Source: Hyparrhenia diplandra (Eukaryota > Streptophyta > Magnoliopsida > Poales > Poaceae). From it: DNA of 64,000 nt. Of this stretch, positions 47,473 to 59,932 are shown piece by piece (position 1 is the first letter of the stretch; every line of letters starts with the position of its first letter). A program made the position numbers and the translations under genes. The notes below the pieces were generated by a model. That model searched no databases. It was not told the origin of the DNA and saw only the letters and a program-made list of their open reading frames with translations. Location: assembly GCA_015847255.1 (NCBI GenBank), contig JADLZK010007647.1, positions 434,001-498,000 of the forward strand, written 5' to 3'.

Positions 47473-48458
47473 TTAAAAAGTTGCATTATTTACTGCCGCA
47501 AGAATCTTAACCAACCGCTTGAGCGCGAAGTCATCTGAGAGGACGCCTTCGTGAGTGACATTGGGGAGGAAAACGAACTTGAAGTACCCCTGATCCGGCT
47601 CCTTCTCAATCACCTTGCGCCATGCCAACACCGTCTTCAAGAGGGCTGAGTCGTCGCCTTCACCGTTCACTTCCTGAGGCTTCTTCCCGAAGTCACCGTC
47701 CCAGTAGGTGAGCCGCACCGTCGTGGGAAAACCGACGCCCGCGACGCACGTCGTCGGCACGAGCGGCGCCCTTATACCCAGGGTCACCGGCAGCACCCTC
47801 CTCAGGTACCGTGGGGCCACGTCACTGGGGAAGCCGACGTCGGCGAGGAACTCCGCCATGTCAAAGGCGGAGTAGTTCTTGTCCCGCGTGATCACCAGCG
47901 GTGCGTGGCCAAACACGCTGGGCGACGGCAGCACAGTCAGTGGGGACGCGAAGCTCCGGCTAGTGTTGGCGTAAAACAACACATTGGTCGACGGGCCGGC
48001 ATCTTCGTTGGCGAAGATTTTCAGCAGCCCCACGTAGCCGCCTACGCCCCTGGAGAGTATGAGGTAGTGCTTGACTAGCTTCCGCCGCCACGGCAGTGGG
48101 CTCCGGTTGAGGAACTCGAGCGCCAAGTGAGCACCGAAGGCGTGCGAGACGAGGATCACCGGCTTGCCCCCGTTCTTCCTGCTCGCGTGCTCCACCAGAC
48201 GCCGGAGCCGGGAGAGGTCGGAGTCGAAGACCTTGGATGGCTGGCCGGGCGGCGCCGCCGCGTACCGAATAGGTTCTCGCCGTCTTTGTACCCGACTCCT
48301 TCCATTTGCTCGGGACCAGCACGATTGGGTGGAGGCCATTTGCTCGGGACCAGCACGATTGGGTGGAGGCCGGGCGAAGTCTCCCCGTGTGCCAGCGAGC
48401 TGGCGATGAAGCAGAGGCAAGCGAGCAGGAGGAAGACGAGTCGTCGCGGCATCGTCAT
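47473..48458 (-). pseudogene. LCAT-like copy D, internally deleted; catalytic Ser replaced by Ala
   Basis: The signal peptide and HGETSPGLHPIVLVPS (48458 downward) join directly to EGVGYKDGENLF. The rest of exon 1, the intron and the start of exon 2 are missing. A 19-bp gap between accg repeats (near 48267) then removes the DFRY block and shifts frame. From YAAAPPGQPSK onward about 265 codons are open to the stop at 47473. The elbow is VSHAFGA (Ala GCC at 48139-48141) and APWGG is RGVGG. The acidic motif is GEGDD and NVTHEGVL is kept. A 407-codon open frame spans the region, but its first third is promoter and out-of-frame sequence. Confidence 0.82.
48303..48370 (-). repeat. 34-bp perfect tandem duplication at the copy D deletion junction
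   Basis: The unit starting catttgctcgggaccagcac occurs at 48303-48336 and 48337-48370 without mismatch, exactly where exon 1 is fused to exon 2 sequence. Confidence 0.92.
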
Positions 48459-48570
48459 CAGGCACTGCAGGTGCGCCCTGGGCTAGCAGAATATTTGGCA
48501 CAATGTGCTTGTATATAGCACAATGTACAGTTCCTGAGATCCGTTCATGAAAATAATAAAAACCAAATGG

Positions 48571-48730
48571 GTTGGCAATCGTGGTGCAAATGATTTGTAT
48601 AGGACTAGCATCCACACCGTTTAGATAAAACACTAGTGTCAGAAGAAGGGTTGACAATCGTGGAGCAAATGGTTTGTATAGGACTCTAGCATCCACAGTC
48701 TAGAGTTAAAAACATTTTAGTGTCAGAAAA
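48571..48730 (-). repeat. Copy D promoter repeats, two ~80-bp units
   Basis: Units start gttggcaatcgtggtgcaaa (48571) and gttgacaatcgtggagcaaa (48650), 79 bp apart. The upstream block gttgactttgatgacac...gttgaccgaat follows at about 48850. Confidence 0.7.
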
Positions 48731-48894
48731 GGTAAAAAATTGGACGTTGTCTGCAGTCAACGGCTCTAACCGAGCGTCCGTTGCGCTGTCCATGTTGCTT
48801 CCCAATACTTCCAACTCTTAGATATTGAATTTTTTTTTTTTTTGAGCCAGTTGACTTTGATGACACATCCAGTAGTTGACCGAATCCCAGTTAT

Positions 48895-49726
48895 CAGCCT
48901 GGGCAGTTTTTAACCAAAACCGCAGACCGACCCGAACCGACCCGAACCAAACCGAACCAAAAAGTCGGTTTTTCGGTTTTCGGTTTTGGCTTCGGTTCCT
49001 GTTTTCTGATACGGGTGTCGGCTACGTTATCGGTGGCACACGGAACTGAGAAACCATAGAACCGAAATATGCTGGAGCTGGCGATCACCACTCTGCACCT
49101 TGCATCGAGGAAGCCTCCATAACGCCCTATCAGGGACAGCCCAACAAGGCCCAGCGAGGTATCGGTTCCACACTCTCCCACTCCCGCATGCGGCTGCACT
49201 CATCCAATTCTTCCTCGGCGCTGGGTGAAAAACTAGCCCTAGCTGTCGATTCTCGAGCACCGAGCGGGGTAGGCGTGGGTGGTGGGGCAGTGTTTGTGTG
49301 AGCCTGTGCTTATGTAATTTGCAATGTTTAATACGCTTTGTTCTTGTATTTCGTCCATGTTGTGATCTTACTGATTACTGCTGAGGCACCTAATGTTATT
49401 GTTTGGTAGGCGTCCCATTTTTATGTTGACTTGGAGCTCCACTATGGCATAATGTTTTGAACTTAGCACTACTACATACCCAAGATCTCCTATCAAATGT
49501 ACCACTGACCCGTAAGTATGTGGTGCAAGTTTTAAATGATTTCTTACATCATCGTCTGGTACATAGGAGTTATGAGTGTAGTCTATACTCTAGGGTACTT
49601 GCTTTTATAAAGTTAAAAAGGGGAATTAATAAATGATATATTTAGCATACTTGTTTCTATTTAACTTCGAGATCTTTATCTAGAAAAATTAACTTCTGAG
49701 ATCACTTTTTTGATCTGACTAAGAGT
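48895..49726. other. Spacer with ACCGAACC-rich repeat
   Basis: Positions 48915-49000 are built from accgacccgaacc / aaccgaaccaaa and then ggtttttcggttttcggtt, which can fold back on itself. The remainder has no gene signature. Confidence 0.4.
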
Positions 49727-49846
49727 GATGTGGTTTTGTGGAGAACTATGATCTCTGCTTATGCAAAGATTGGGAATTATGATTTAACTAGAGTATTGTT
49801 CGATTAGATGCATAATAAGAACTTGGTTTAATGGAATGAAATGATA
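49727..49846 (+). pseudogene. Pentatricopeptide-repeat (PPR) gene relic
   Basis: The frame from 49727 reads DVVLWRTMISAYAKIGNYDL, then TRVLFD-stop-MHNKNLV-stop-WNEMI. This is a recognisable pair of PLS-type PPR motifs (VVSWNTMISGYAKxGxxxxARxLFDxMPxKNVVSWNxMI). Two in-frame stops and no flanking PPR units make it a fragment, probably carried in by a transposon. Confidence 0.65.
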
Positions 49847-52412
49847 ACCATTTCATTATTTTTCCATCTTATGTTCCTTATGCTTCAAAAAATAATATTT
49901 TGGAATGCTCCTTATAACTTGAGATTGTCTGATTGGACCATGTTGAACTAGTATTACTGTAGTATTGGAATTACTTTTTTTGAGATGTTGTAATGCTTCT
50001 TGTAACATGAGGGCTCCTTATAAGATGAGAATGTATAAGACTGTGTATGAATGTATTTGCATATAAGAATGTCTGATTTTTCTGCTAGAAAACGAAGGAG
50101 ATATGATGGCATGTCACGGCACCATCTTGTTGTCACTGGTGTTTGTGGCCGCAACAGATCTGTCATGCATCCTCTAGAGGCTCGATTCGCCGCCATTACG
50201 TGCATTGGAGCACGTGCCTGCGTGGGCACGAGAGGTGTCGGTTTGTCTGTCAGTAGTGCGCTGCTGACCAGTAGGGAGGAGGCAGAGGAGGACCGTGGCA
50301 GCATTTGTGTCATGGCGTGGGTGCGGCAACAACGAGTGGAGGGAGAGATGCTGGTTTCCAGCTTGCTTGTGAGGTCCATGGAGTCATGGGGGGCCATGGC
50401 AGGCATGGTGGGATTGTCCTCAAGACGCTTTGTTCTCCAGAGTATTACGAACCGCTATTGCTCATGTGGCTACCGCTGAGGGTGCAAAAAATGTTATAGA
50501 GGACAATGCAACAGAGCTTAATGTTCTATCACATTTTGCTAGTCCCTCTCAAAGAGGTAAAGTTTGCTACAAGTTCAGGTGCTAGAAAAGTATTGAAAGC
50601 TGCTGAAATACTATTGTAACAAGATGACATTAGAGGAAATGCTCCGGCCTAAGAATTTTATTGTGAAACTTTTTTAAATTAATTATCAATTACAAGATAG
50701 CCACAGAAAATGAGCTTGGAGGTTGCTATCACATCAGCATGTATAGATACTTGTGTACAGTGGCGGACGAGGAATTGAATATTGGGTGTACATACTACAT
50801 ATATGCACATATAGAATCAAACCGTTATGGCACAAGTAAAGCTAAATATCCATCAATTCAAAAAAAACGCTAGATCAGAGTACATTAGCACAATTAATTA
50901 GTAAATACAAATTTAGGAATAAGAAACATGGTCTTTTAACTCTTATTTGGATCAAACATACAGAATTTAGTCTACTTATGTAGTTGAATATGTAGTATAC
51001 ATGTATATGCATAGTAGTCGTAATTTTTTCTCAAAATTATTGGGTGTACATTTGTACACCCTTGCCCTCATCATCGTCCCCGGTGCTTGTGTATAATAAT
51101 GCTTGGTCGTGAGAAATATCTCACCCCCAACACCCAATATAAGTTTCTCAAACAATAGCCACCAAGTTAATTTATTTGATTCTCTGTGATGCACTATTGC
51201 TATGAACGGTTCAGAATGAGTCCAGTAAATGACTAATCTCCTCTTTTAAAGCTATTGGGACTAACTTGAATCTATGTTCTAAATCATGGAGGATAGACAT
51301 TGAGGGATGTTTAATATTACACCGACACTAGTTCATAGGTGGGCCACTTTAGAGGAAAGTAGAGAGGGGGAAAGCCCTAGATAGAGAAAGGAGAATGAAA
51401 TGAAAAGAGGTGAGATGGTTTGGGGCTACCTATCTCTTATTTATAGGCCTATTACACATTCCACATTTGCCCCTGGATATATCAGAGCGAACCACCTGCT
51501 TGAGGCCACTATGGTCCAACTCGATTTCTTTAAACTTCCTGCACAGATTTGCTTCGCCTTGACGCAACCTCTGCGATTAGAGGCCCAAACCTGAAAATCG
51601 TACACCGGTGGTTCTAAAGGCCCAACCTACCAAACCGCTCATTAGTTGGGTACACAACTATTCTCAACCGCCCAGCCGCCAAGTCATCTAGAGCCCCCCG
51701 CTCGACTTGCTCGTCAGCAGTCTTGTCGATGTCCCCGTGGTGTCAACCACCTTAGCTTGTCATCCAGCCTCCTGGTCCCTGTCCAAGCCTCACATGCATC
51801 CGTCCTTCACCGCTGCGGTTCGTTGGCACGACACATCCCTACTTGTCCTTCACCATGCCCATCGACCACCGCCTCCGAGTTCAATCCGCACCTGAGCACC
51901 ACAATCTAAGAGACATGTTGCACAACACGCTCATGTCACGATTAGTCCGCAAACTCAACCGAAGACACGAGAATGTTGACAATCGCTCTCATCGCAAAAC
52001 CCAAACCATAAGGACACATAACCTTGTGTTCACACAAAAAGTGCTCTGCATACCACCTCATTTGTTTTCATTTAGCTCACTCAGTGTAGCTACTAGATGT
52101 TGTTAATAGTACCATTCCATTATTGCATATACGTGCTGAGATGAAGCTGTTTCCTTGCAACGAGGTGATTAATAATAAGCGCCTTTCTTTCCTGATGATG
52201 TCTGATGGATAGCTGCAATATATATCAGCAACAGACGGTAGTATAGTTTCTCTTCTTTGACATTTATGGCATACATGTTCTTCTATTTAGTTGCAGTAGT
52301 CGTTTTCTTGCTACACTAAGGACCAAAATCATTTCACTATCATACTAGATAGGATTAAAAAGAGTTACTAAATCACTTATGTGTTAAAAAAATGTGTGTG
52401 TATTTTTTATAT
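49847..52412. other. Intergenic, MITE-like segment, no intact gene
   Basis: Overlapping frames at 49954-50499 on both strands are protein-like in length but unrecognised. Positions 50758-51075 start cagtggcggacgaggaattg and end near ttgggtgtacatttgtacaccc, resembling a widespread grass MITE. The same start (cagtggcgaaggctgg, cagtggtggagcctgg) is found at 34483 and 39697 in the flanks of LCAT copies B and C. Confidence 0.4.
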
Positions 52413-52440
52413 ACTAGTTAAGATGCACGTGCGCACGCAC
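52413..52440 (-). mobile_element. Helitron 3' terminus, minus strand
   Basis: Read on the minus strand, stem GTGCG-TG-CGCAC (52440-52429) is followed by 11 bases and CTAGT (ending at 52413). The element body would extend to the right; its 5' end was not located. Confidence 0.5.
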
Positions 52441-54840
52441 ATGCCTAAAATTATGGATCTAATTACTTGTGGGAGGGTGGTTGTTGTGTTGTCGGGTTCA
52501 TTCAAGGTGATGTAGCTGCCTCACCTTCGGTGACGAAGCTGCTGCTGTTGTTCCTAGTTATAGTTTTCAGCATATTGGTGACACCTTGTGAGTGAACCAT
52601 CTTTCAGTGAGCTATGGTATGTTCACATCCTTGTCGCATGGTGAAGGGAGAGGTTGACTTCGTTCTTGCCTCAATTTCACATGGAAATAAGAATTGAATG
52701 GTGTTTCGGAGTACAATTTCTGCATAATGGCAATCATTTTGTCAAAGCCTATAGAATTTATTGATCAAACACACGTTTTGTCAAGATTGCACAGCTTTGA
52801 AGAAAGACTTACCTGATTAATTGCCTGCAGTTTGGACACTGTTTTCCGGATATGGCTGTAGCATGTCTTAAGCATTTCATGCAGAAGCTGTTAAGAAGAG
52901 TAGCAATAATATTTGTTTTAGAAAAGTTTGCAGAGCGATGTGCAATTAAACATTCAAAAATATAATTACATCAAAGAATGTTCAATTAAAAAAGTTGCAG
53001 GTAACACCAGTATAATGAGCAAAATTTTTGGATTGATGGGCAATGTACAGATAACCACCACTCTGTTGAGACTGAGATGAGGGTAATTTGAAAAGATAAA
53101 CCTCAGGATCAAAATATCCTCTTTAACAAAAAAAAAAATATTTTCACTCCAGCCTAACAATACTTGTGATCTGAACACAATAGTTGGGGTAATGTATTGT
53201 CATGGACAAATAGACTAAATGATGTATCAACAATAAATAATCAGTAATCAACAAAAATAGAAAAACGGCATTCCAATAAACACGATTGTTATCTAGAAGA
53301 ATATCCATTACTCCATGTCAATGCAATTGGGTAAAATTGTAAAATGCAAACCTGCTAGCGATGTCAATCTCTCAGCTCGCGGACATTTAACACTATTTTC
53401 TATTTATTTTCTGAACTCTAATACAATTTTTTTTTTTTTTTTGTATTTAAGGTAAAAGATAGCTGCAGAATCAATGTTTTGGCTTTGTTTTTATTCTTCT
53501 AAATAACCTCATTTTGATTTACTTCCCACAAGTAGTAATATGAAAAGGAAAGAAAATTATTTTAGAAAAAAATCGTCAGCAAATCCGAGCTTCATGACAC
53601 GACACATAAGATCATCGGGATTCTACCATGCATCCATGACTCGTGTACAGATTGGTGAGTGCAGTTAGTACTTGCACATGAAACCTAAAACCTCCTAATT
53701 GAAAATTAGGGAAATAATAGTTATATTAGTTGGTAAATTACTAAATTGTTCTAACATAGTGGAAACGTCATGCCATACGATAGAAGAAATCAAAGTAGAT
53801 TAACTGAAAAACTGAGCAAAACTACCTGTGATTATTAAGCTGAAATTAAGGTAAGATCGAAATCATGGTAACTTTAAGTCTGCTAATCTCTGCACACATC
53901 AAAAAAAAAGTTGTAGACACACTTTGTTTAAGGTTTAGGAATGATACCTGTTACTACAGGGGAACAATATAAAAATATGCCCACATGACATTACTAAATC
54001 ACTAAATATTCCAAATGCAAAATCATATTGTAACCTTAAAAGTTCTCTTTTATGCCCACATGAACCCATACAATACGAAAAAATTAAAACATTTAAAGGA
54101 AAGCATTAACATCTTATAAATTGTATCATCAACATAATCGAACTCAGCAAATGATCAAGTACAACACAATTAATCCAGATTGCAGAGGCACGAACACGAA
54201 CCACCTCATCAAGATATCTGGTCGTGACCTCGTCCTAAATTTGACACACCAAAGGAGCACAAACCAGACACAATCTCTGTCGCTTGTATTGGTTGCCAAC
54301 TGATGCAGGAATTGGAGAATTCAAAAGAAGTGTCAGTTCACATTTGATGCAAGAATCAGAGAACTCGGAAAGAAGAAGTGTGAGATCACATTGCTGATAT
54401 CAGTGACTGTGGTTGCATGGCTTGCGACGATGGATTTCATGGTGTCCCTGTCCTGCCTGACATAGAAGAGATATCCAAGGTTGTTGTCAGTAGAGTTGAA
54501 GCAGACGCAGGGAAACGGGATGACAAACTTCATTTGCAGTTTTTGCCTTTAATAATTGTGGAATTTCCTATTTTCATCTTTCCGTGTACACATGAAACCA
54601 CCTGATAACATAAATATTAGTCAACTTAAAAGCAATCTGTCTATAATCTATAATGTTTGTTCAAAATGGAATCGAACATGTATAGTAATAGTTATAGTTT
54701 CCAAATAAAATAAGCTTTACCTATTGTAAATGGAACTATCAATTAAAATAATATTTCCATACCCTCTATTCCATGCAATGTGTCTTCTGGTTCCCAAATG
54801 CCAGAGTTCAATGCTTCTTGGTTCAATTTCTTTGGGTTGA
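52441..54840. other. AT-rich intergenic DNA with one unrecognised minus-strand frame
   Basis: Mostly AT-rich. The minus frame 54333-54533 (MKFVIPFPCVCFNSTDNNLGYLFYVRQ...) is 66 codons of ordinary protein composition and might be a captured exon. I do not recognise it and see no clear splice partners. Confidence 0.35.
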
Positions 54841-56185
54841 GCTAGCGCTCGGACGTCCGATGGAATAGAAATCCATCGGACGCCCGACTCCAGGCCCAGG
54901 CCCACTTCCGCACGCCTCCGCCTCCCGCGATCGAGCCTCTTCCCACGCCGCACGGAGCGAACTGCATCCGCTCCCACACCCTGTCCGCACCGCACTTTCG
55001 ACTCCATGTACCATGCCCAAACGTCGCCCCGCCCGTGAGCACTCATGCGAGGACTGCTCACAGGGCCCTGCTCGGACATTCCCAGCGCCCCCACCCCCAC
55101 TCAGACATGGCCAGCGTTGTGCACAATCAAACGAGGAGTGCTTATGCCCCCTCCCACATGCATCTCATGTTTTGCAACAACTGCTTGAAACACTTGCAAC
55201 ATGCAAAAAGAAATAGATGAAACATATAAAATATGCCTCCGAAACACTTCAAAAATGTCTCCGAACACTCACAAATCATAGCAAAAACATATGCAACATC
55301 CAAATAAAATAGTTACAATATATTTTTGAAACATATGAAACATCCAAATAAACACTCTTGCATAAATGACGTTTGAAATTACATATGAAACATTAGGGAC
55401 CAACTTTTGCAACATCCATGTATAACAGTTACAACATGTGCAAAATTATGATCTACTTTTGCAACATCCCTAAACACTCATGCAACATTCCTCTTAACCA
55501 TATGAAACACTAGAAGAGTACACTTGCAACATGTATGCTTTGGGTGCAGCCTCCTCGCCATCGCATGACCGGGTGCAAGCGCACCGTAGCTGTAGTAGGG
55601 AGGAGGGAGGAGAAGAGACCAGAGAAAAGGAGAGAGAAGGAGGAGGACGCCTACCTCGCCTTCGATTTGTGGCTGCCACCACCGGATCTCGCCAAATCCA
55701 TGGCAACCGTGATCGGGATCGCGGATCCATCGCCGCCGGTCTTTGGAACTTGCCATGAGAGGGTCGTTGAAAGGGGGAGAGGGGATAGAGGAGGACGAAT
55801 AGGCCGCAGATCCACAGTCCGCCTTCCTCCCGTGCCGACGACCGCCTCCCTCACCCCAACCCAAGCCATGGGCCTCGTTCCGCCGACGGTCGTGTTCGCC
55901 AGAGGCAGCAGGTGGCGACGCCCGCGATGAACGCCGAGCACGACTCCAAGAATCACGCCCGCCGCGGCGCGGCGGGGATCGCGATGCCGAGGTGTCAACA
56001 GGCCGGGCGGAGCACGGCGGAGGAAGCGCCACCGGGGTGGCTGCCGGGCGGCGCGGGCGGAGAAAGCAGGGAGCGGGTGTGGGGATGAAACGAGGATAAA
56101 GCGTGGGAGAGGGTGTGGGTGGCGGGTCGGTCCGATCAGGGTCATCACCACGTCCGTCCCACGCGTCGGACGCACTATACGTAGT
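54841..56185. mobile_element. Possible Mutator-like element with gcaacat array
   Basis: The left edge agcgctcggacgtccgatgg plus its local inverse (ccatcggacg) and the right edge cacgcgtcggacgcact are related GC-rich motifs facing each other. The interior has an array of gcaacat / gaaacat(atg) units (55150-55530) related to those at 23.2 and 33.8 kb, then a GC-rich centre. No transposase and no 9-bp target duplication were found, so class and limits are tentative. The 255-codon minus frame 55478-56245 is low-complexity. Confidence 0.35.
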
Positions 56186-56419
56186 ATTACCGAATTTCTT
56201 TCTAAGCATGCGCTTATAGTGATATGTATACATGTTTCCTAACACCTAAAACAAATAGGATTAACCAGGGAACATTACTACTATACGATATGTTTGACAC
56301 TACATACATATATATTTATATTAATACCGGACGACATTAAGAGTTGATGGTAAGTTTATTTTGGTCTTGGTGGCAGCACTCAACTTATCTCGGTACTTAC
56401 GTTGATACTCACGTTTTTA

Positions 56420-57733
56420 GCAAGGATCTCATCTTTCTTATCGGAACCCTGCGGAGCCTCGCGTCGTCCTCGCGTCGGGCGGCTCGGGGCAAACCCTAGC
56501 CGCCACTGCCACCTCCCTCCCCTCCTCCTCTGCCTTGCCGCCGGAGAGCGCCACGGGAAGCCCGGGCGGCTCTCAAGGATGGTGGCGGCGGGGTTGCACC
56601 TCGGCCTCGTCTCGGCTCCGGCGTGACGGAGGCAACGCGGTTGGAGGCCATCCTCTCGGTGCTCGGCTGGCGGCCGGGCGGCGGAGGCTGACGACGGATC
56701 GACCTGCTTCCTAATCCGTCCCCTCGCCTCGGATTCGCCGGGCTCGCCGGCGGCGCGGCGGCTGTCCCGCGGACGGGCACGTGCCCGGATCCGGCGCCTC
56801 GTGGCGCTGCGGCGGCGCGCGAAGCGCGACCGATGGAGTGGTGAGGTGGCCTCCGCCACGGGCCACTACAGGCCGTGGTGGTGGAGGTGTCGGCGGGGGG
56901 TCTTCGGAGCGATTTGGAAGCGATCGCGGACGCCACGGCAGTGGTAGTGGAGCCGCAGGGGCTTTGGGCGGAGCGAGCGAAGGTCCGACCCATTGTGGTG
57001 CGTCGACCGCCCATATGCGGTCGCCGGAGAACCGGTGTGGGCTGATCCGTGACCCCGGGGACGATGGGCATTGCGAAGACGTCGACCATGGAGGCGGTTC
57101 TCGGGCGGCGGCGATGGTGAAGCATTTGGTTCGACCGTGACGGAGAACCCCGGTGGCCGGCCATGGTGGCTTCAACAGCCGTCAAGGTGGAGGAGTCGTG
57201 GAAAGGGACGGCGAGGATAGCGCCGGACGTCGGCTTTTGTTTTCTATATCTGTATTTTCGACGATGGTGCATGTCACCGGCGGTTGGCGAACAACGGCGT
57301 GGCCCCGGGGAGACATGGCACGGCCGCTCACTACTACGACGATGGTGGCGCCGAGGGCGCCACTTTCCTCGCTGAGGCGCCGTCTTTTTCAAGCGGATCT
57401 CACGGTGAAAACCTACACCGGTTGGGTGGGCGGCGATGGCGTCTTTGGATGCCATTTTTCGTTGGAGACGTCGCTGGGTGGAAGATCCGTTGGATGTTGG
57501 CTGACGCCGGCATTCGCCGGACACGCTTATGAGGTCTTATGCTATTGCCGTTACAGGATCCGGAGTCTCCATTAGTGGACGAGTTTTAGTTGTTTTATTT
57601 AAAAAAAAGTGCACCGGTGTTTTGGGGCGACTTCGCCTTACCTGTAACACTGTTTTCCACTTGTAATTTTGTTGGCCTGATGCATCTTCGATGATGATGA
57701 AGCAGGAATATAATTTCCATTATCTAAAAAAAA
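56420..57733 (+). mobile_element. Retroposon-like GC-rich insertion with A-rich tail
   Basis: A GC-rich body (aaaccctagccgcc near 56492, like a transcript leader) leads to gtgttttggggcgacttcgc, cctgtaacactgttttcc, ttccattatct and then an A run (57726-57733). This resembles the 3' end of plant LINE families. A clean target duplication was not found. The 342-codon minus frame 56496-57524 is Arg/Pro-rich and opposite to the inferred transcript. Confidence 0.4.
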
Positions 57734-59219
57734 CCTCTTCTTAGCCATGTGCTTTAGAGTGTCTTGATCTTCACGAGTACCTTGATCTAAAGACCTAAAA
57801 ATAGTTAAAAGTTCAGTATTACCTTTGCTAAATAAACAATGCCAAGAGCAAAAACCAAAGCAAAATACTTATTTATATTTTCAACTCATAAAACTAAATC
57901 TCATTTCCTCTTATAGAAGAGTTTCCATTATTATCCATTCGTGTCTGTGATTTCAGATCGATGATGCAATCAAGTTGGAAGCAGCAGCCTTGGCCTTAAG
58001 ATCGCCCAGCTCAACGACTATATACGTTGGTACTCACTTTTTTTTTTTTGTCCCGAAATGCCTCCTCTTATCATTAGGCAATGTAGCATATGATTTGTGA
58101 TGATGCTATCAATCTGGATGATAAAGGAAACTCTTCTAAGAGGACAAAAAAAAAAATGCTTCCATGATTTGAGATGATGCAATCAATCTGGATGCATCAT
58201 CCACGGCTTTAGACGACCTCGGCGGCTAGATTACATTTATATTCACGTTTTTTGGCCTGATTTTTGTCCTTTTCATTGCTAGGCAATGCAGCATACCTAA
58301 CTCATTTTTGTCACATTTTTGGCCCAAATTTTTCCTCCTCATTGAGAGGCATACCTACACAATCTTTGTCACAAATTTTGTCAATACTTATTTATACATT
58401 TGGCACTCCCGAATGTTTAAGCTCTAAATGTTTACTATCGTGCTTCTATATTCCTATACACAAATTTAAGATTCCTATAAATCAATACAAAACAAAGAAA
58501 TTTTTGTCAGAGTTATTAATTGAAACGCTTCTATCATTTGTACACAAATCTAATATTTTCCGTCAACGTGAGGAAACTAAAACACATAAATCATCAAAAT
58601 TGAAGAAACTTTAGTTAGAGTAACAAATGCAACCTTTATTTTCGCGCAAAGAGAACAAAGTCATGAATGTAATAACCGTTCTTTGTGGCAGAAGTTTTTA
58701 ATGGTTCTCCAGGAAAGTATGTTGGTCTTGAAGAAACAATTAAGAGATTTCAACTAATCCTTTCCGGAATTAATTTTACACAAGATCCTGCATCATCAGG
58801 AAAGCTGTGTTAGCTTGTACTTCATCTTGTGCCATAACAACAAACACACAGAGAGATAATGAAAGGAAATAGGGCGGCGAACAAAGCACCGGTTTGCTGC
58901 GAGCGTCCCTGTTTGTCATGGCCACGTCGTCCTGATCCCTGCCGGCCGCAGTGCGTTCGCCGGAGTCCATCTCCTCTCCACCTACGACCTCCACGAGTGA
59001 AGGGTCATGGCCTTTTAATCATCTATACTGTCCGGAGGTTAAGACATGGACATTTGATGGGTCCACATGTCAGAACAAAATCAAACAGTGTTGGGTAAAA
59101 GAGTTTTATGGGTGATAAATATTTTTCAATTTGTTCGCTCCTTTATAGTTAAAATAAAAGGCAACGTATCCTATGCTAACTAGATTCAGTATGCTAACTA
59201 TGCTAATTCCGATCCGGAC
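57734..59219. other. Spacer with short internal repeats
   Basis: Positions 57955-58345 repeat two motifs: gatgatgcaatcaatctgg (three variants near 57960, 58100 and 58175) and attgctaggcaatg-cagcatac (near 58072, 58277 and 58340). No gene was recognised; the 116-codon frame at 58264-58614 is AT-driven. Confidence 0.4.
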
Positions 59220-59570
59220 CTCTCCATGAGCATCCGATGGATGACATAGGTGGGTTAATTTAGCACTTAAACCCCTCCCACCATTAGCTTTTCTAATCAA
59301 ATTTTCTGGCACTTAAATCCACCTACGTCTCCATCCATCGGACTTAGTACAAAACAAAAAACAAATTTTGTTTGACTTTAAGAGACTTAGTACAAAACAA
59401 AACAAAACAAATTTTCTGGCACTTAAATCCACCTACGTCTCCACCTACGTCTCCATGAGCATCCGATGGATGAACGTTAAGAGACTTGCTACAGATTTTG
59501 TTTGAAAAACAAAACAAATTAAGAACATGGTGGTTTGCCCTTGCCCAGTGCCTAAAACACAACTTAGTAC
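59220..59570. repeat. Scrambled local duplications
   Basis: The blocks aaattttctggcacttaaat (59298, 59410), ccacctacgtctcca (three times), gacttagtacaaaacaaaa (59341, 59386) and tccatgagcatccgatggatga (59223, 59453) recur in mixed order within 350 bp. Confidence 0.75.
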
Positions 59571-59794
59571 AAGGACTCTACAAAGCCCAGAAGATGAAAA
59601 GGAGAAAAGGGACTTAGCGACGACAATGGGTTATCCGAAAATCGATCTGGGCCATCAGTTGGTTTGAAAATGTGCCTGCATGCACTCCTGGCTAAATTAA
59701 GCATGTTTTAAAAAAGAAGAAACAAGATATAATTAACTAATTTACCAGAAACAGTGGAGAGCCTCGCGGGACGATGAAGCATATGTACCTCTAC

Positions 59795-59875
59795 TATATA
59801 TAATTACTAAGTTAAGTGTAACTCTCGTAGCCTCACACATATCCCTACGTCTATTTCTTTCTCTTATATATATAA
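59795..59875 (+). promoter_or_regulatory. TATA-box candidates for the cysteine-rich gene
   Basis: TATATATAA at about 59795-59803 and TATATATATAA at about 59865-59875 lie 130 and 60 bp upstream of the ATG at 59933. The first leaves room for a leader of about 100 nt. Confidence 0.5.
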
Positions 59876-59932
59876 CAAAAATCTTACTTAGCAAAAACAA
59901 AAAGGATCCAGCATCTAGCATCAGAAATCAAG

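Noticed and set aside
47473..48696. Long 407-codon minus-strand open frame taken as a full gene
   Set aside because: The first ~140 codons are promoter and shifted exon 1 sequence; family similarity starts only at YAAAPPGQPS. It is a deleted LCAT-like copy whose stops happen to be missing.
54841..56185. Firm Mutator-like element call
   Set aside because: Facing GC-rich ends are only loosely similar, and no 9-bp duplication or transposase was found; kept as tentative.
55478..56245. 255-codon minus-strand open frame
   Set aside because: Low-complexity translation of a GC-rich transposon centre and a tandem array; no start context or domain.
56496..57524. 342-codon minus-strand open frame
   Set aside because: Arg/Pro/Ser-rich, no domain, lies in very GC-rich DNA where stops are rare, and is opposite to the A-tailed retroposon-like orientation.
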